From NCBI GenBank assembly GCA_964243295.1, contig CAXTEJ010000009.1, forward strand, positions 1-64,000: a stretch of DNA of 64,000 bases. The letters are read 5' to 3'. Position numbers and translations under genes: made by a program. The number at the start of each line of letters is the position of its first letter. Positions within the stretch are counted from its first letter, which is position 1. This document shows, in pieces, positions 17,807 through 28,832 of the stretch. Below the pieces are notes generated by a model that did not search any database, had not been told where the DNA came from, and worked only from the letters and a program-made list of their open reading frames with translations. Source of the stretch: CAXTEJ01 sp964243295. Lineage in GTDB: Bacteria; Actinomycetota; Actinomycetes; Actinomycetales; Angustibacteraceae.

Positions 17807-18757
17807 GTGACGACCGACGAGATTGCCCTTGGTATCGTGCGACTGCGCGAACGTTTTGGGAACCGGTTAGAGGAGTCGTCACACCTGCTGATACAGGGCG
17901 CGGACGGGATTGCGCCGCGTCGTTCGGCGCACGTGCTGGAGGCGCCCGGGGCGGTGTGGTGGGCCAACCGGATGAGTCAGTCTGGGCGCAAGGTCATCAG
18001 CACGTCAGCCTTGACCGTGGGTGACGGGTTGAACCACCTCCACAAGCGCCTGATCGTGATCGATGTCGCGAGTGGGGACGTGATGCACACCGACGTCGTT
18101 TTCGACCGAAACTTCCAGACACTGACCTCTGCGCTGTCGGCCGACGACCAGACCGTGGCGGTGGCGTTGAGCGAGGTCGGTGCCAGCGACAGCGGGTCGG
18201 TAACTCTGACGTTGAGCCTGCGTCGCGGGACGGACATGAGCCTTGTCGTGGAGCGCCGCTTCCCTGGTTGCCGAGTTTGGCACTCGCACGGGGACCAGTT
18301 GCTGCAGTGGTCGCCGGACGGTCGGTTCTTGGCGTTGCAGCTTCGTGAGCCCGACGAGCTGTACGACAGTTTGATCATCGTGGACGCGGCCACGTTGGAG
18401 ACGGTGTACTGGTTGCGCGACGGGGCGTTGATGGGGTCGTTGTCCTGGTCGTCGGAAAGTGACCGGCTGGCGGTGATGGCGCATGCCGACGAGCCACGGA
18501 TCCTGCACGTGCGCGAACAGCGTCTGGAGGAGCTGTCGTGGTTGCCGGGCCGGCGGGTCGACCCACCGCGGGGCCCCCAGCTGCTGGGGTTGCTCGACGA
18601 GGGTCGTGCTCTGGTGATGCTGCAGACCCGGCGGCGGGTGCGGTTGCTGCTCGCCGACGTACAGACCGGGCAAGGTCCGGTCGCGGCGGCCTTCCCCGTC
18701 ACCGACGACGACTGGCCCAACTGGGTGACGCTCTCACGAGCCTGGGACCAGCTGTGA
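17807..18757 (+). CDS. beta-propeller-like protein, copy 2
   Basis: A 316-residue paralogue of the gene just upstream, starting at GTG 17807 behind GCGAGGGGACGTA. It shares the N-terminal phrase (EIALGIVRLRERFGNRL versus EVIALGIVRFYKRFGTRL) and the same propeller-like strands. It is four residues shorter because of changes in the middle (about residues 115-160). From DQLLQWSPDG onward it is identical apart from a few positions near the end. The pair probably forms an operon. Function unknown; a scaffold or partner role is possible, perhaps linked to the divergent secreted VWD protein, but that is only context. Confidence 0.73.
   Translation: MTTDEIALGIVRLRERFGNRLEESSHLLIQGADGIAPRRSAHVLEAPGAVWWANRMSQSGRKVISTSALTVGDGLNHLHKRLIVIDVASGDVMHTDVVFDRNFQTLTSALSADDQTVAVALSEVGASDSGSVTLTLSLRRGTDMSLVVERRFPGCRVWHSHGDQLLQWSPDGRFLALQLREPDELYDSLIIVDAATLETVYWLRDGALMGSLSWSSESDRLAVMAHADEPRILHVREQRLEELSWLPGRRVDPPRGPQLLGLLDEGRALVMLQTRRRVRLLLADVQTGQGPVAAAFPVTDDDWPNWVTLSRAWDQL
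18292..18727 (+). repeat. near-identical 3' segment, copy 2 (partner 17286-17721)
   Basis: Second copy of the direct repeat, offset 1006 bp from the first. It covers codons for the C-terminal half of the second propeller-like protein. Confidence 0.85.
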
Positions 18758-18879
18758 GGTCCATCGTCCGGGATGAGCGTGATGGTCAGTGCGGATCCGT
18801 GCGTCGTCCCGCGGCGGCGGGCCACGGGCCGGTGACGGTCTGCACGACGGCCACCACCGCCGACAGCAGCGAGCGGGCG

Positions 18880-19734
18880 CTACTGCTGTCGGCGTGTCGA
18901 CAGCCGGCCCCGCTCGATCTGCTCGACGACGGCGCTCGCCATCGCGGCGAGCTCGCCGAGCTCGTCCTCGGCGTACGTGCGCGGCTCGTGCGTCGTCAGG
19001 CACAGCGCCCCGAGGACGTGCCCGCGCGAGGTGATGAGCGGCACACCGGCGTACGACCTCACGCCCCACTTCTCCACGGCGGGGTTGGTGCGCTGCAGCA
19101 CGTCAGCGCAGGCGTCGGCCACCACGTAGGGCTCGCGGGTGCGCACGAGCGTCGCGCAGAACGACCACTCGACCGGCAGGCCGGGGACGACGTCGACCCA
19201 GGCGTCGAGGCCGAACTGGCCGGCGATGTACTGCGCGCCCTCCAGGACCACGGTGACCTGCGCGGCCGGGACGTCAAAGCGCTCTGCCGCACGGGTCGCG
19301 GCCTTGTCGAACTCCCGGCGAGCCTCGTCGCTGAACAGGTCGAGGTCGGCGATCTCGGCGTTGCGGGCCGGGTTGGTCGGGCGGTGCTGCAGCAGCGCCT
19401 CCAGCGCGTGGCGTCCCCAGTCGGCTGTCTGGCGGACGGCGGTGTCGGCGCCGGGCGCGAGTGCCTGGTAGGTGCCGACGCGAAGGGCGAGGGCGCGCCC
19501 GGCGAGGCCCGCGGTGCCGGGCAGCCGACTCATGGCCGCGGTGAGCGCCTCGAGCTGCCGGACGTCGAGCAGGTACGACGTGGGGGCCACGCCGGCGTCG
19601 CTGCACACGGCCGCCCAGGTGGTGCGGTCGCGAGCCACGTCACCGGTGCGCAGGGCCGCGCGGCAGTCGTCCGCCGTCGGAGCGGCCAGACCGTGGCTGG
19701 GCAGACGGGGCAGGGGCAGCGGCAGGGCGGTCAT
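18880..19734 (-). CDS. GAF-domain protein
   Basis: A 284-residue cytoplasmic protein. The C-terminal 160 residues form a GAF domain (FDVPAAQVTVVLEGAQYIAG, then VRSYAGVPLITSRGHVLGALCLTT and the closing helix EDELGELAAMASAVVEQIER). The N-terminal 110 residues are helical and not recognised. No output domain such as a kinase or HTH is fused, so it may sense a small molecule or redox state for a partner. The frame is open upstream to 20049, but the ATG at 19734 fits codon bias and avoids the EamA gene on the other strand. Confidence 0.82.
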   Translation of the reverse strand: MTALPLPLPRLPSHGLAAPTADDCRAALRTGDVARDRTTWAAVCSDAGVAPTSYLLDVRQLEALTAAMSRLPGTAGLAGRALALRVGTYQALAPGADTAVRQTADWGRHALEALLQHRPTNPARNAEIADLDLFSDEARREFDKAATRAAERFDVPAAQVTVVLEGAQYIAGQFGLDAWVDVVPGLPVEWSFCATLVRTREPYVVADACADVLQRTNPAVEKWGVRSYAGVPLITSRGHVLGALCLTTHEPRTYAEDELGELAAMASAVVEQIERGRLSTRRQQ

Positions 19735-19882
19735 GGACGCTGTGTCGGACGGTGGCGCCCTGACCCTGATGGTCCCTTCGGTTGATCTTGACGAGCTGCG
19801 TCGCGCCGCGGGAGCCCGGGCGGGGGAGGCCACCTCGTGGTCACGCGCACCGCGAGCAGCGTGCCCGTGGGAGCCTGCCGGC

Positions 19883-20857
19883 GTGCGCGATGAGCCGGTC
19901 GACCCGCCCCTGGTGACCGGCGCGATCATCGCGACAGGCGTGCTCGCCGTGTCGTTCTCGGGGCCCATCGCCGCCTCGACCCTCGCGCCGGCACTCGCGA
20001 TCGCGCTGTGGCGCAACGCGTTCGGCGCCGCGCTGAGCGCCCCGTACACGCTGCTGCGGCGCGGTGACGAGCTGTCGCGGCTGGTTCGTCACGACCGGCG
20101 GGTGCTGGGCGCGGCGGTGGTGGCCGGGCTGTTCCTGGCGCTGCACTTCGGGCTCTGGATCCCCAGCCTGCGCCTGACCTCGGTCACCGCGTCGACGGCG
20201 CTCGTGACCACCACCCCGCTGTGGACCGTGGCCCTCGCCCGGGCACGGGGCCTGCCCGTCGGGCGGGGTGTGCTCGTCGGCGTGCTGGTGGCCACGGCCG
20301 GCGTGCTCGTCGTCACCGGCGTGGACGCCGGCGGCTCGGCCCGCGCGCTGCGGGGCGACCTCATGGCGCTCGGGGGCGGCGTCGCCGCAGCCGGCTACGT
20401 GGCGTCGGGCGAGGTGGTGCGCCGCTCGGTCAGCACCGCGTCGTACACGCTGATCGCCTACACGACCTGCGCGCTCGCTCTCGTGCCGGTGTGCCTGGTC
20501 GCCGGCACCGACGCGTGGCACCTGTCGGCCCGCAGCTGGCTCGACATCCTGCTGCTCACGCTCACCGCCCAGCTGCTCGGGCACACGCTGCTCAACCGGG
20601 CGCTGCGGGCCGCGGGGGCCACCACGGTCTCGCTCGCCATCCTGCTGGAGGTGCCGGGGGCTGCGCTCGTCGCGTGGGTCTGGCTCGACCAGCAGCCGCC
20701 GGTCGCGGTGCTGCCCGGGGCCGGGCTCGTGCTGCTGGGGCTGGCGGTCGTCGTCCGGGCGTCGGCGCGCGAGCGCTCGCGCGGCAGGCAGGCCGAGGGC
20801 GCCGAACCCCCGCAGCCGGACGACGTGACGCTGACCTCGCCGCGGCCGGCGGGCTGA
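19883..20857 (+). CDS. EamA/DMT-family transporter
   Basis: A 324-residue inner-membrane protein with about ten transmembrane helices arranged as two EamA repeats (for example GAAVVAGLFLALHFGLWIPS and LLTLTAQLLGHTLLNRALR). The pattern is that of drug/metabolite exporters of the DMT superfamily. The substrate is not predictable. The frame is open far upstream, but similarity begins near GTG 19883, and the tail after the last helix is Arg- and Pro-rich. The GAF gene is divergent 148 bp away. Single gene with its own promoter region. Confidence 0.87.
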   Translation: MRDEPVDPPLVTGAIIATGVLAVSFSGPIAASTLAPALAIALWRNAFGAALSAPYTLLRRGDELSRLVRHDRRVLGAAVVAGLFLALHFGLWIPSLRLTSVTASTALVTTTPLWTVALARARGLPVGRGVLVGVLVATAGVLVVTGVDAGGSARALRGDLMALGGGVAAAGYVASGEVVRRSVSTASYTLIAYTTCALALVPVCLVAGTDAWHLSARSWLDILLLTLTAQLLGHTLLNRALRAAGATTVSLAILLEVPGAALVAWVWLDQQPPVAVLPGAGLVLLGLAVVVRASARERSRGRQAEGAEPPQPDDVTLTSPRPAG

Positions 20858-20965
20858 CCCCGGCTCGGTGGCTCTCCGCTCGACGGGCGGGCAGCTGCCG
20901 CTCTCAATACGGTAAGGGAGCCCGTTGATCACGGCGGGTCGCACGACCGACGAGAGGACAGCGAC

Positions 20966-21535
20966 ATGGCAGGCACGCCGAGCTACACCATCCCGGGCAT
21001 GGAGGCCGAAGACAGCCAGGCCGTGGTGACGATCCTGCAGGACCGGCTCAACGCCCTCAACGACCTGGCGCTGACGCTCAAGCACGTGCACTGGAACGTC
21101 GTCGGTCCCAACTTCATCGCGGTGCACGAGATGCTCGACCCGCAGATCGAGGCCGTGCGCGGCATGGCCGACGAGGCCGCCGAGCGCATCGCGACCCTCG
21201 GCAGCTCGCCGCAGGGCACCCCCGGCGCCATCGTCGACCAGCGCACCTGGAAGGACTACTCCATCGGCCGCGCCATCACCCAGGAGCACCTGGGGGCCCT
21301 CGACCTGGTCTACGAGGGCGTCATCACCAGCCACCGCGACGCGCAGGACAAGACCTCCGAGCTCGACCCGATCACCGAGGACCTCGTGATCGGCCAACTG
21401 CGCCAGCTCGAGCTGTTCCACTGGTTCATCCGCGCCCACCTGGAGAACGCCGGCGGGCACCTCACCACCGAGGGCGCGACCACCGAGGTCGACGCCGCCC
21501 AGCAGGCCGGATCCGCCGACGACCGCAACGAGTGA
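20966..21535 (+). CDS. dps: Dps-family DNA-protecting ferritin
   Basis: A 189-residue Dps protein that forms a dodecamer, oxidises Fe(II) with peroxide and shields DNA in stress. The ferroxidase signature is present: LKHVHWNVVGPNFIAVHEML with the two His, followed by the Asp/Glu pair in MADEAAERI. GACGAGAGGACAGCGAC before ATG 20966 supplies a good ribosome site. The C-terminal tail is acidic rather than Lys-rich, so strong DNA binding by the tail is unlikely. Monocistronic. Confidence 0.93.
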   Translation: MAGTPSYTIPGMEAEDSQAVVTILQDRLNALNDLALTLKHVHWNVVGPNFIAVHEMLDPQIEAVRGMADEAAERIATLGSSPQGTPGAIVDQRTWKDYSIGRAITQEHLGALDLVYEGVITSHRDAQDKTSELDPITEDLVIGQLRQLELFHWFIRAHLENAGGHLTTEGATTEVDAAQQAGSADDRNE

Positions 21536-21594
21536 CCTGACCAACCCCTGACGCGGCGGCGGTCGCGGGGCTACGGTCGGCGCGTGAGCGCCCC

Positions 21595-22350
21595 GTGACC
21601 CTGCAGTCCGTCGAGCGCGCCGTCGTGCTGCTCCAGCTCGTGGCGGCGCGCGACGAGCCCGTGGGTGTCTCCGACGTGGCCGCCGCCCTCGGTGTGGCGA
21701 AGTCGAGCGCCCACGGGCTGCTGCGCACCCTGCAGGACGTCGGCTTCCTCGACCAGGACGACGCGACCGGCCGCTACCGCCTGGGTGAGGCCGCCCGCCG
21801 GCTCGCGCACGGCCCCCTCGACGTCAACCTGCTGCGCTCGCTCGCCACCAACTGGGTCGACGCGCTCGCCGCCCGCACCGGTCAGAGCGCGTACGTCGGG
21901 GTCTTGCGCGGCGCCGAGGTCGAGATCGTCCACCACGTCTTCCGGCCCGACGACACCCCGCAGCGGCTGCAGGTGGGCGCGCGCCACCTGGCCGACGCCA
22001 GCGCCCTCGGCCAGGTGCTGCTCGCGCTCGACCCGGCCGGGCAGGCGGTGGCCCGCACGCTCACCCCGCAGCCGCTGACCCGCCGCACCCTCGACGCCGC
22101 GGGCCTCGCCGACCGGCTCAGCCTCGTTCGCCAGCAGCAGTGGGCGTGCGCCGCCGGTGAGCACGAGCCCGAGCTCGCCGGCATCGCCGCCCCGGTGCGC
22201 GGTCGTGGCGGACTCGTGGTGGCCGCAGTCGGGGTCATCGGCCCCATCGACCGCCTCACCGACTCCCGCCGCCGCCCTCGGCCGGCGCTGCTCGGCCACG
22301 TGCAGGCGACGGCCGCGTCCATCTCCGGCGACGTGGCGTCGTCGCTGTGA
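21595..22350 (+). CDS. IclR-family regulator (probable glycerol regulator)
   Basis: A 251-residue IclR protein. The N-terminal winged helix (SVERAVVLLQLVAARDEPVG, then VSDVAAALGVAKSSAHGLLR) is followed by an effector-binding IclR domain (YVGVLRGAEVEIVHHVF, HLADASALGQVLLALDP). A glycerol kinase begins 10 bp downstream in the same operon, and a glpFKD operon lies just beyond, so it is likely the local glycerol regulator, like Streptomyces GylR. GTG 21595 puts MTLQSVERA at the N-terminus, as is usual. A palindromic candidate operator is found upstream of glpF. Confidence 0.9.
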   Translation: MTLQSVERAVVLLQLVAARDEPVGVSDVAAALGVAKSSAHGLLRTLQDVGFLDQDDATGRYRLGEAARRLAHGPLDVNLLRSLATNWVDALAARTGQSAYVGVLRGAEVEIVHHVFRPDDTPQRLQVGARHLADASALGQVLLALDPAGQAVARTLTPQPLTRRTLDAAGLADRLSLVRQQQWACAAGEHEPELAGIAAPVRGRGGLVVAAVGVIGPIDRLTDSRRRPRPALLGHVQATAASISGDVASSL

Positions 22351-22360
22351 CGGTCCCCTC

Positions 22361-23899
<1,539 letters not shown>

Positions 23900-25628
23900 G
23901 GCGAGCGGCGTCGGCCGAGGTGTCGTCCGGCATCTCCTGGCTGGCCTTCTCGGCCTCGACGCGGGCGGTGTAGCGCGCGACCTCGCGGTCGACGTCCTCG
24001 GCGGTCCAGCCGAGCGGGCCGGCCATCAGCTCGGCGGTCGGCCGGGCCGCCTCCAGGCCGCGGTCCCACGTCTCGATCGAGATGCGGGTGCGGCGGGCCA
24101 GCACGTCCTCGACGTGCCGGGCGCCCTCGTGGGAGGTGGCGTAGGCGACCTCGGCGCGCAGGTAGTCCGGCGCCCCGTCGAGCGGCTCGCCGAGGCTCGG
24201 GTCGGCCGCGACGAGCTCGAGCACCTCGCTGATGAGCGAGCCGTACCGGCCCAGCAGGTGGTCGATGCGGGCCACGTGCAGCCCGCTGCTCGCCGCGAGT
24301 CGCTTGCGCCCGTTGGCGACCGCCTGGTAGCCGACCGCGCCGAGCAGCGGCACGGTCTTGGTGGTGGACGCCGGCACCCGGCCGTCGAGCGCGTCGGCCG
24401 CCATGTCGACGGCGTCCTTGGCCATCACCCGGTACGTCGTGTACTTGCCGCCGGCCACCACCACCAGGCCCGGCACCGGGTGCCCGACCACGTGCTCGCG
24501 CGACAGCTTGGACGTCGACTCCGACTCGCCCGACAGCAGCGGGCGCAGCCCGGCGTAGACGCCCTCGACGTCCTGGCGCGTCAGCGGGGTGTGGAGCACC
24601 GAGTTGACGTGGTCGAGGATGTAGTCGATGTCGGACGCCGTCGCCGCGGGGTGCGCCTTGTCCAGTGCCCAGTCGGTGTCGGTCGTGCCGACGATCCAGT
24701 GCCGGCCCCAGGGGATGACGAACAGCACGGACTTCTCGGTGCGCAGGATCATGCCGGTGGTCGACTGGATGCGGTCGCGCGGCACCACCAGGTGGATGCC
24801 CTTGGACGCGCGGACGTGGAACTGGCCGCGCTCGGCGATCAGGCCCTGCGTGTCGTCGGTCCACACCCCGGTCGCGTTGACGACCTGCTTGGCGCGCACC
24901 TCGAGCTCGCGGCCGGTGGGCACGTCGACGGCCTTGACGCCGGTGACGCGCTCGCCCTGGCGCAGGAAGCCGGTGACCTTGACCCGGTTGGCGACCAGCG
25001 CGCCGTACGCCGCCGCGGTGCGCACGATCTCCATCGTGTGGCGCGCGTCGTCGATCTGGCCGTCGTAGTACTGCAGGGCGCCGACGAGGGAGCTCTTCTT
25101 CAGCGCGGGCGCCGCGCGCAGCGCGCCCTTGCGGGTGAGGTGGCGGTGGTGGGGGAGCCCAGCCGACAGGCCCGACGTCATCGCCATGCCGTCGTACAGC
25201 GCGACGCCGGCCCCGGCGTACAGCCGCTCCCAGCCGCGGTGCTGCAGCGGGTACAGGAACGGCACCGGGCGGGCGAGGTGCGGCGCGAGCGTCTTGAGGA
25301 TGAGGTTGCGCTCGCGCAGCGCCTCGTGCACCAGCGCGAAGTCCAGCATCTCCAGATAGCGCAGGCCGCCGTGCAGCAGCTTGCTCGAGCGGCTCGAGGT
25401 GCCGCTGGCGAAGTCGCGCGCCTCGAGCAGGCCCGTGCTGAGCCCGCGCGTGACGGCGTCGAGGGCCGACCCGGCCCCCACCACGCCGCCGCCGATCACG
25501 AGGACGTCGAGCTCGTCCCCGTTCGCGAGAGCGTCGATGGACTCCTGGCGGCGGGTGGGGGACAGGTCGGTCACGTCAGTACCTCTTCTTGTCGGTGCGT
25601 TCGGTGGTGCTGGGTCGAGCGGGCCTGG

Positions 25629-27155
25629 TCAGCTGACGTCGACCCAGTCGAGCGTGCGCTCGACGGCCTTGTGCCAGCCGTCGAACCCGTCGCTGCGCTG
25701 CTGGTCGCTCCACTGCGGCTCCCAGCGCTTGTCCTCGTTCCAGTTGGCGCGCAGCTCGTCGGTGTCCTTCCAGAACCCGACGGCGAGTCCGGCCGCGTAG
25801 GCCGCGCCCAGGGCAGTGGTCTCGGCGACGACCGGCTTGCTGACCGGGACGCCGAGGATGTCGGCCTGCAGCTGCATGCACAGGTCGTTGGCGGTCACGC
25901 CGCCGTCGACCTTGAGGACCTCGAGGTGCACCCCGGAGTCCTTCTCCATCGCCTCGGTCACGTCGCGGCTCTGGTAGCAGATCGCCTCGAGCGTGGCCCG
26001 GGCGATGTGCGCGCCGGTGTTGAACCGCGACAACCCCACGATGGCGCCGCGGGCGTCCGAGCGCCAGTACGGGGCGAACAACCCCGAGAACGCCGGCACG
26101 AAGTAGCAGCCGCCGGTGTCCTCGACCTGGCGGGCCAGCGTCTCGACCTGACCGGCGCCGCTGATGATTCCAAGCTGGTCGCGCAGCCACTGCACGGCCG
26201 AGCCGGTCACCGCGATCGAACCCTCCAGGGCGTAGATCGGCTTGGCGTCGCCGAACTGGTAGCAGACCGTCGTCAGGAGGCCGGCGTTGGAGCGCACGAG
26301 CTCCTCACCGGTGTTGAGCAGCATGAAGTTGCCCGTGCCGTAGGTGTTCTTCGCCTCGCCGGGGGCGAAGCACACCTGCCCGACGGTCGCCGCCTGCTGG
26401 TCGCCGAGGATGCCCGACAGCGGCACCTCGCCGCCGAGCGGGCCGCTCGCGAGGGTCGTGCCGTAGTGGTTGGGCTCCGAGGAGGGCCGGATCTGCGGCA
26501 GCATCGACCGGGGGATGGTGAAGAACGACAGCAGCTCGTCGTCCCAGTCGAGGGTCTCCAGGTCCATCAGCATCGTGCGGCTGGCGTTGGTGACGTCGGT
26601 GACGTGCACGCCGCCGTCCTTGCCGCCCGTGAGGTTCCAGATCAGCCACGAGTCGGTGTTGCCGAAGATGGCGTCGCCGGCCTCGGCGGCCTCGCGGACG
26701 CCGTCGACGTTCTCGAGGATCCACTGCACCTTGCCGGCCGAGAAGTACGTCGCCGGCGGCAGGCCGGCCTTGCGGCGGATGACGTCACCGCGGCCGTCGC
26801 GGTCGAGCGCGGTCGCGATGCGGTCGGTGCGGGTGTCCTGCCACACGATCGCGTTGTAGTACGGGCGACCGGTGCGCCTGTCCCAGACCAGCGCGGTCTC
26901 ACGCTGGTTGGTGATGCCGAGGGCCGCGAGGTCACGGTAGGTCAGGCCCGCCTTGTTGAGGCCGGTCTGCACCACCGAGCTGGTGCGGTCCCAGATCTCC
27001 ACCGGGTCGTGCTCGACCCAGCCGGCCTGCGGCAGGATCTGCTCGTGCTCGAGCTGGTGCTTGGCCACCTCGTTGCCGCTGTGGTCGAACACCATGAACC
27101 GGGTGCTCGTCGTCCCCTGGTCGATCGCTCCTACGTACTGCGGCTCGTCGCTCAC
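25629..27155 (-). CDS. glpK: glycerol kinase (operon copy)
   Basis: A 508-residue FGGY-family glycerol kinase. Motifs include YVGAIDQGTTSTRFMVFDHS, AGWVEHDPVEIWDRT, NQRETALVWDRRTG, TNASRTMLMDLETLDWDD and GTGNFMLLNTG. ATG 27155 starts the protein. It sits between glpF and glpD on the minus strand, the standard uptake-phosphorylation-oxidation order. This is the canonical glpK of the locus; the copy at 22361 is a second enzyme. Confidence 0.95.
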   Translation of the reverse strand: MSDEPQYVGAIDQGTTSTRFMVFDHSGNEVAKHQLEHEQILPQAGWVEHDPVEIWDRTSSVVQTGLNKAGLTYRDLAALGITNQRETALVWDRRTGRPYYNAIVWQDTRTDRIATALDRDGRGDVIRRKAGLPPATYFSAGKVQWILENVDGVREAAEAGDAIFGNTDSWLIWNLTGGKDGGVHVTDVTNASRTMLMDLETLDWDDELLSFFTIPRSMLPQIRPSSEPNHYGTTLASGPLGGEVPLSGILGDQQAATVGQVCFAPGEAKNTYGTGNFMLLNTGEELVRSNAGLLTTVCYQFGDAKPIYALEGSIAVTGSAVQWLRDQLGIISGAGQVETLARQVEDTGGCYFVPAFSGLFAPYWRSDARGAIVGLSRFNTGAHIARATLEAICYQSRDVTEAMEKDSGVHLEVLKVDGGVTANDLCMQLQADILGVPVSKPVVAETTALGAAYAAGLAVGFWKDTDELRANWNEDKRWEPQWSDQQRSDGFDGWHKAVERTLDWVDVS

Positions 27156-27219
27156 GTCGTGGTTCCCTTCACGTCATCGTGGTGGTGCGGGTGGTGGTGC
27201 AGGTGGACGCCGGCGGTGC

Positions 27220-28083
27220 TCACGCGCGGGCGTGCGCGCCGCGGCCGGGCTCGGGGGAGCGTGCGGCGTCGTCCTCGGTGTCGGTGCGGCCGGGCTCGGC
27301 GTCGTCGTCCGACACCGGGAGGAAGCGGCCGATCAGGCCGTCGTAGAGGGCCGCGCCGATCAGCGCGCCGATGATGGGCCCGATGATCGGCACCCAGAAG
27401 TAGAGGTCGCCGTACTGGTCGCGGAACGCCGTGCCGTAGCCGGTGATGAACGAGGCGAGGCGCGGGCCGAGGTCACGCGCCGGGTTGATGGCGTAGCCAG
27501 CGTTGGTGCCCCACGCCATGCCGATCGCGACGACGATGAGGCCGACGATGAACGGCGTGAGGTTCAGGCCCGGGGCCGAGTTGCGGATGTCGCCCACCGC
27601 GAGGATGAGCAGCATCAGGATGGCCGTGCCGATGATCTGGTCGCGCAGCGCGCCTCCGGTGTGCACGTCCGCGGCACCGTTGCCGGGCAGCGTGGAGAAG
27701 ATGCCCTGCGACTTGATGGTGTGTCCCGGGTCGAACGTGGCGATGACCTCGGTGTAGTTCCACCGCACCACGAGCGCAGCGGCGAACGCGCCGAGCAGCT
27801 GGGCGCCGGCGTACGGAGCGACCTTGCTCCAGGAGAACCCGCGGAACGCCGCGAGCGCGATGGTGACCGCGGGGTTGAGGTGGGCGCCGGAGATGCGGCC
27901 GGCGACGTAGACGCCGAGTGTCACGCCGAGGCCCCACGCCCAGGCGATGGAGTCGTGGTCGCCGATGCCGCCCGCGACGACCTGCGCCACGACGCCGACA
28001 CCGAACAGGATGAGGATGAACGTCCCGGCGAACTCGGCGCTGAGCTCAGCCGCCAAGGACCGCCGCTTGAGGATGTCTGACAT
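27220..28083 (-). CDS. glpF: glycerol facilitator, aquaglyceroporin
   Basis: A 287-residue MIP channel with six helices and the two NPA boxes: SGAHLNPAVTIA (about residue 70) and GYAINPARDLGP. The Asp after the second NPAR is the usual glycerol-facilitator residue. An acidic 40-residue cytoplasmic tail follows the last helix. The frame continues upstream to 28254, but ATG 28083 gives the normal N-terminus and has GAGGGGCGG upstream. First gene of glpFKD; a promoter and palindromic operator are visible upstream. Confidence 0.94.
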   Translation of the reverse strand: MSDILKRRSLAAELSAEFAGTFILILFGVGVVAQVVAGGIGDHDSIAWAWGLGVTLGVYVAGRISGAHLNPAVTIALAAFRGFSWSKVAPYAGAQLLGAFAAALVVRWNYTEVIATFDPGHTIKSQGIFSTLPGNGAADVHTGGALRDQIIGTAILMLLILAVGDIRNSAPGLNLTPFIVGLIVVAIGMAWGTNAGYAINPARDLGPRLASFITGYGTAFRDQYGDLYFWVPIIGPIIGALIGAALYDGLIGRFLPVSDDDAEPGRTDTEDDAARSPEPGRGAHARA

Positions 28084-28130
28084 GGTCCGCCCCTCGCTGA
28101 AGCCGGGCCTCTTTGCCCGACGCGATCTTG

Positions 28131-28159
28131 ACGCTAGGGCGGCCGCCCGGAGGCCACAA
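28131..28159 (-). promoter_or_regulatory. candidate glpF promoter
   Basis: On the minus strand TTGTGG (28159-28154) and TAGCGT (28136-28131) are separated by exactly 17 bp, a plausible sigma-70 type -35/-10 pair about 48 bp upstream of the glpF ATG. Confidence 0.45.
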
Positions 28160-28167
28160 GGGTCAGC

Positions 28168-28191
28168 GTTCGGCTGTGCCGAACATTCGGC
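28168..28191. promoter_or_regulatory. overlapping palindromes, candidate IclR/GylR-type operator
   Basis: GTTCGG-CTGTG-CCGAAC (28168-28184) overlaps the perfect palindrome GCCGAACATTCGGC (28178-28191). Together they lie just upstream of the proposed glpF -35 element. The linked IclR protein is the natural candidate binder. Confidence 0.5.
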
Positions 28192-28289
28192 GGACGTCGC
28201 CGCGGCAGCCGGCGTCCGGGCGAGTCCCAGGAGACGTCCAGCGACGCGTGCCACGATGGACGCTCACGGCACCGTCCTAGGAGATCGCG

Positions 28290-28802
28290 ATGGCATCCAG
28301 CAGCCCCACCACCCGGCCGGGCGCCCGCCCCGTCCTCGCCCTCGACTACCCCATGTCGCTCGGCGTCCTCGCGACGTACGAGGAGGCGCAGCGCGCCGTC
28401 GACTACCTGTCCGACCAGGAGTTCCCGGTGCAGAACTGCATGATCGTCGGCACCGAGCTCAAGCAGGTCGAGCGCGTCACGGGCCGCCTCACCTACGCCC
28501 GGGCGGCGATCGCGGGTGCGGCGTCCGGCGCCTGGATGGGGCTGTTCGTCGGCATCCTGCTCAGCCTCTTCTCGGACGGCGGCAGCGCGGTCGCCGCGGT
28601 GCTGACCGGTGTGCTGTTCGGCGTCGTCTTCGGCATGGCGCTCGGGATCGCGAGCTACGCCGCGACCGGCGGCCGCCGCGACTTCACCTCGGTGTCGCAG
28701 GTCGTGGCCACGCGCTACGAGGTGCTCGTCGAGCACAAGCTCCTGGCGCAGGCCCAGGAGATGCTGCTTCGCATGCCGAACCGCCCGCAGAGCGTCGCCT
28801 GA
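28290..28802 (+). CDS. general stress protein 17M-like (YflT-type) membrane protein
   Basis: A 170-residue protein. Residues 25-65 match the 17M/YflT-like domain found in general stress proteins (LGVLATYEEAQRAVDYLSDQ, then EFPVQNCMIVGTELKQVERV). Two Gly/Ala/Val-rich transmembrane segments follow (AAIAGAASGAWMGLFVGILL and VLTGVLFGVVFGMALGI) and a soluble tail. The exact function is unknown. The sequence CCTAGGAGATCGCG before ATG 28290 contains AGGAG. It is divergent from glpF across about 200 bp. Confidence 0.85.
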   Translation: MASSSPTTRPGARPVLALDYPMSLGVLATYEEAQRAVDYLSDQEFPVQNCMIVGTELKQVERVTGRLTYARAAIAGAASGAWMGLFVGILLSLFSDGGSAVAAVLTGVLFGVVFGMALGIASYAATGGRRDFTSVSQVVATRYEVLVEHKLLAQAQEMLLRMPNRPQSVA

Positions 28803-28832
28803 CCCGGCTGGCGACCCGACGGCGTCCCGCGC

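Noticed and set aside
19735..20049. Longer N-terminus for the GAF protein
   Set aside because: The extension overlaps the EamA gene and its divergent promoter and has shadow composition.
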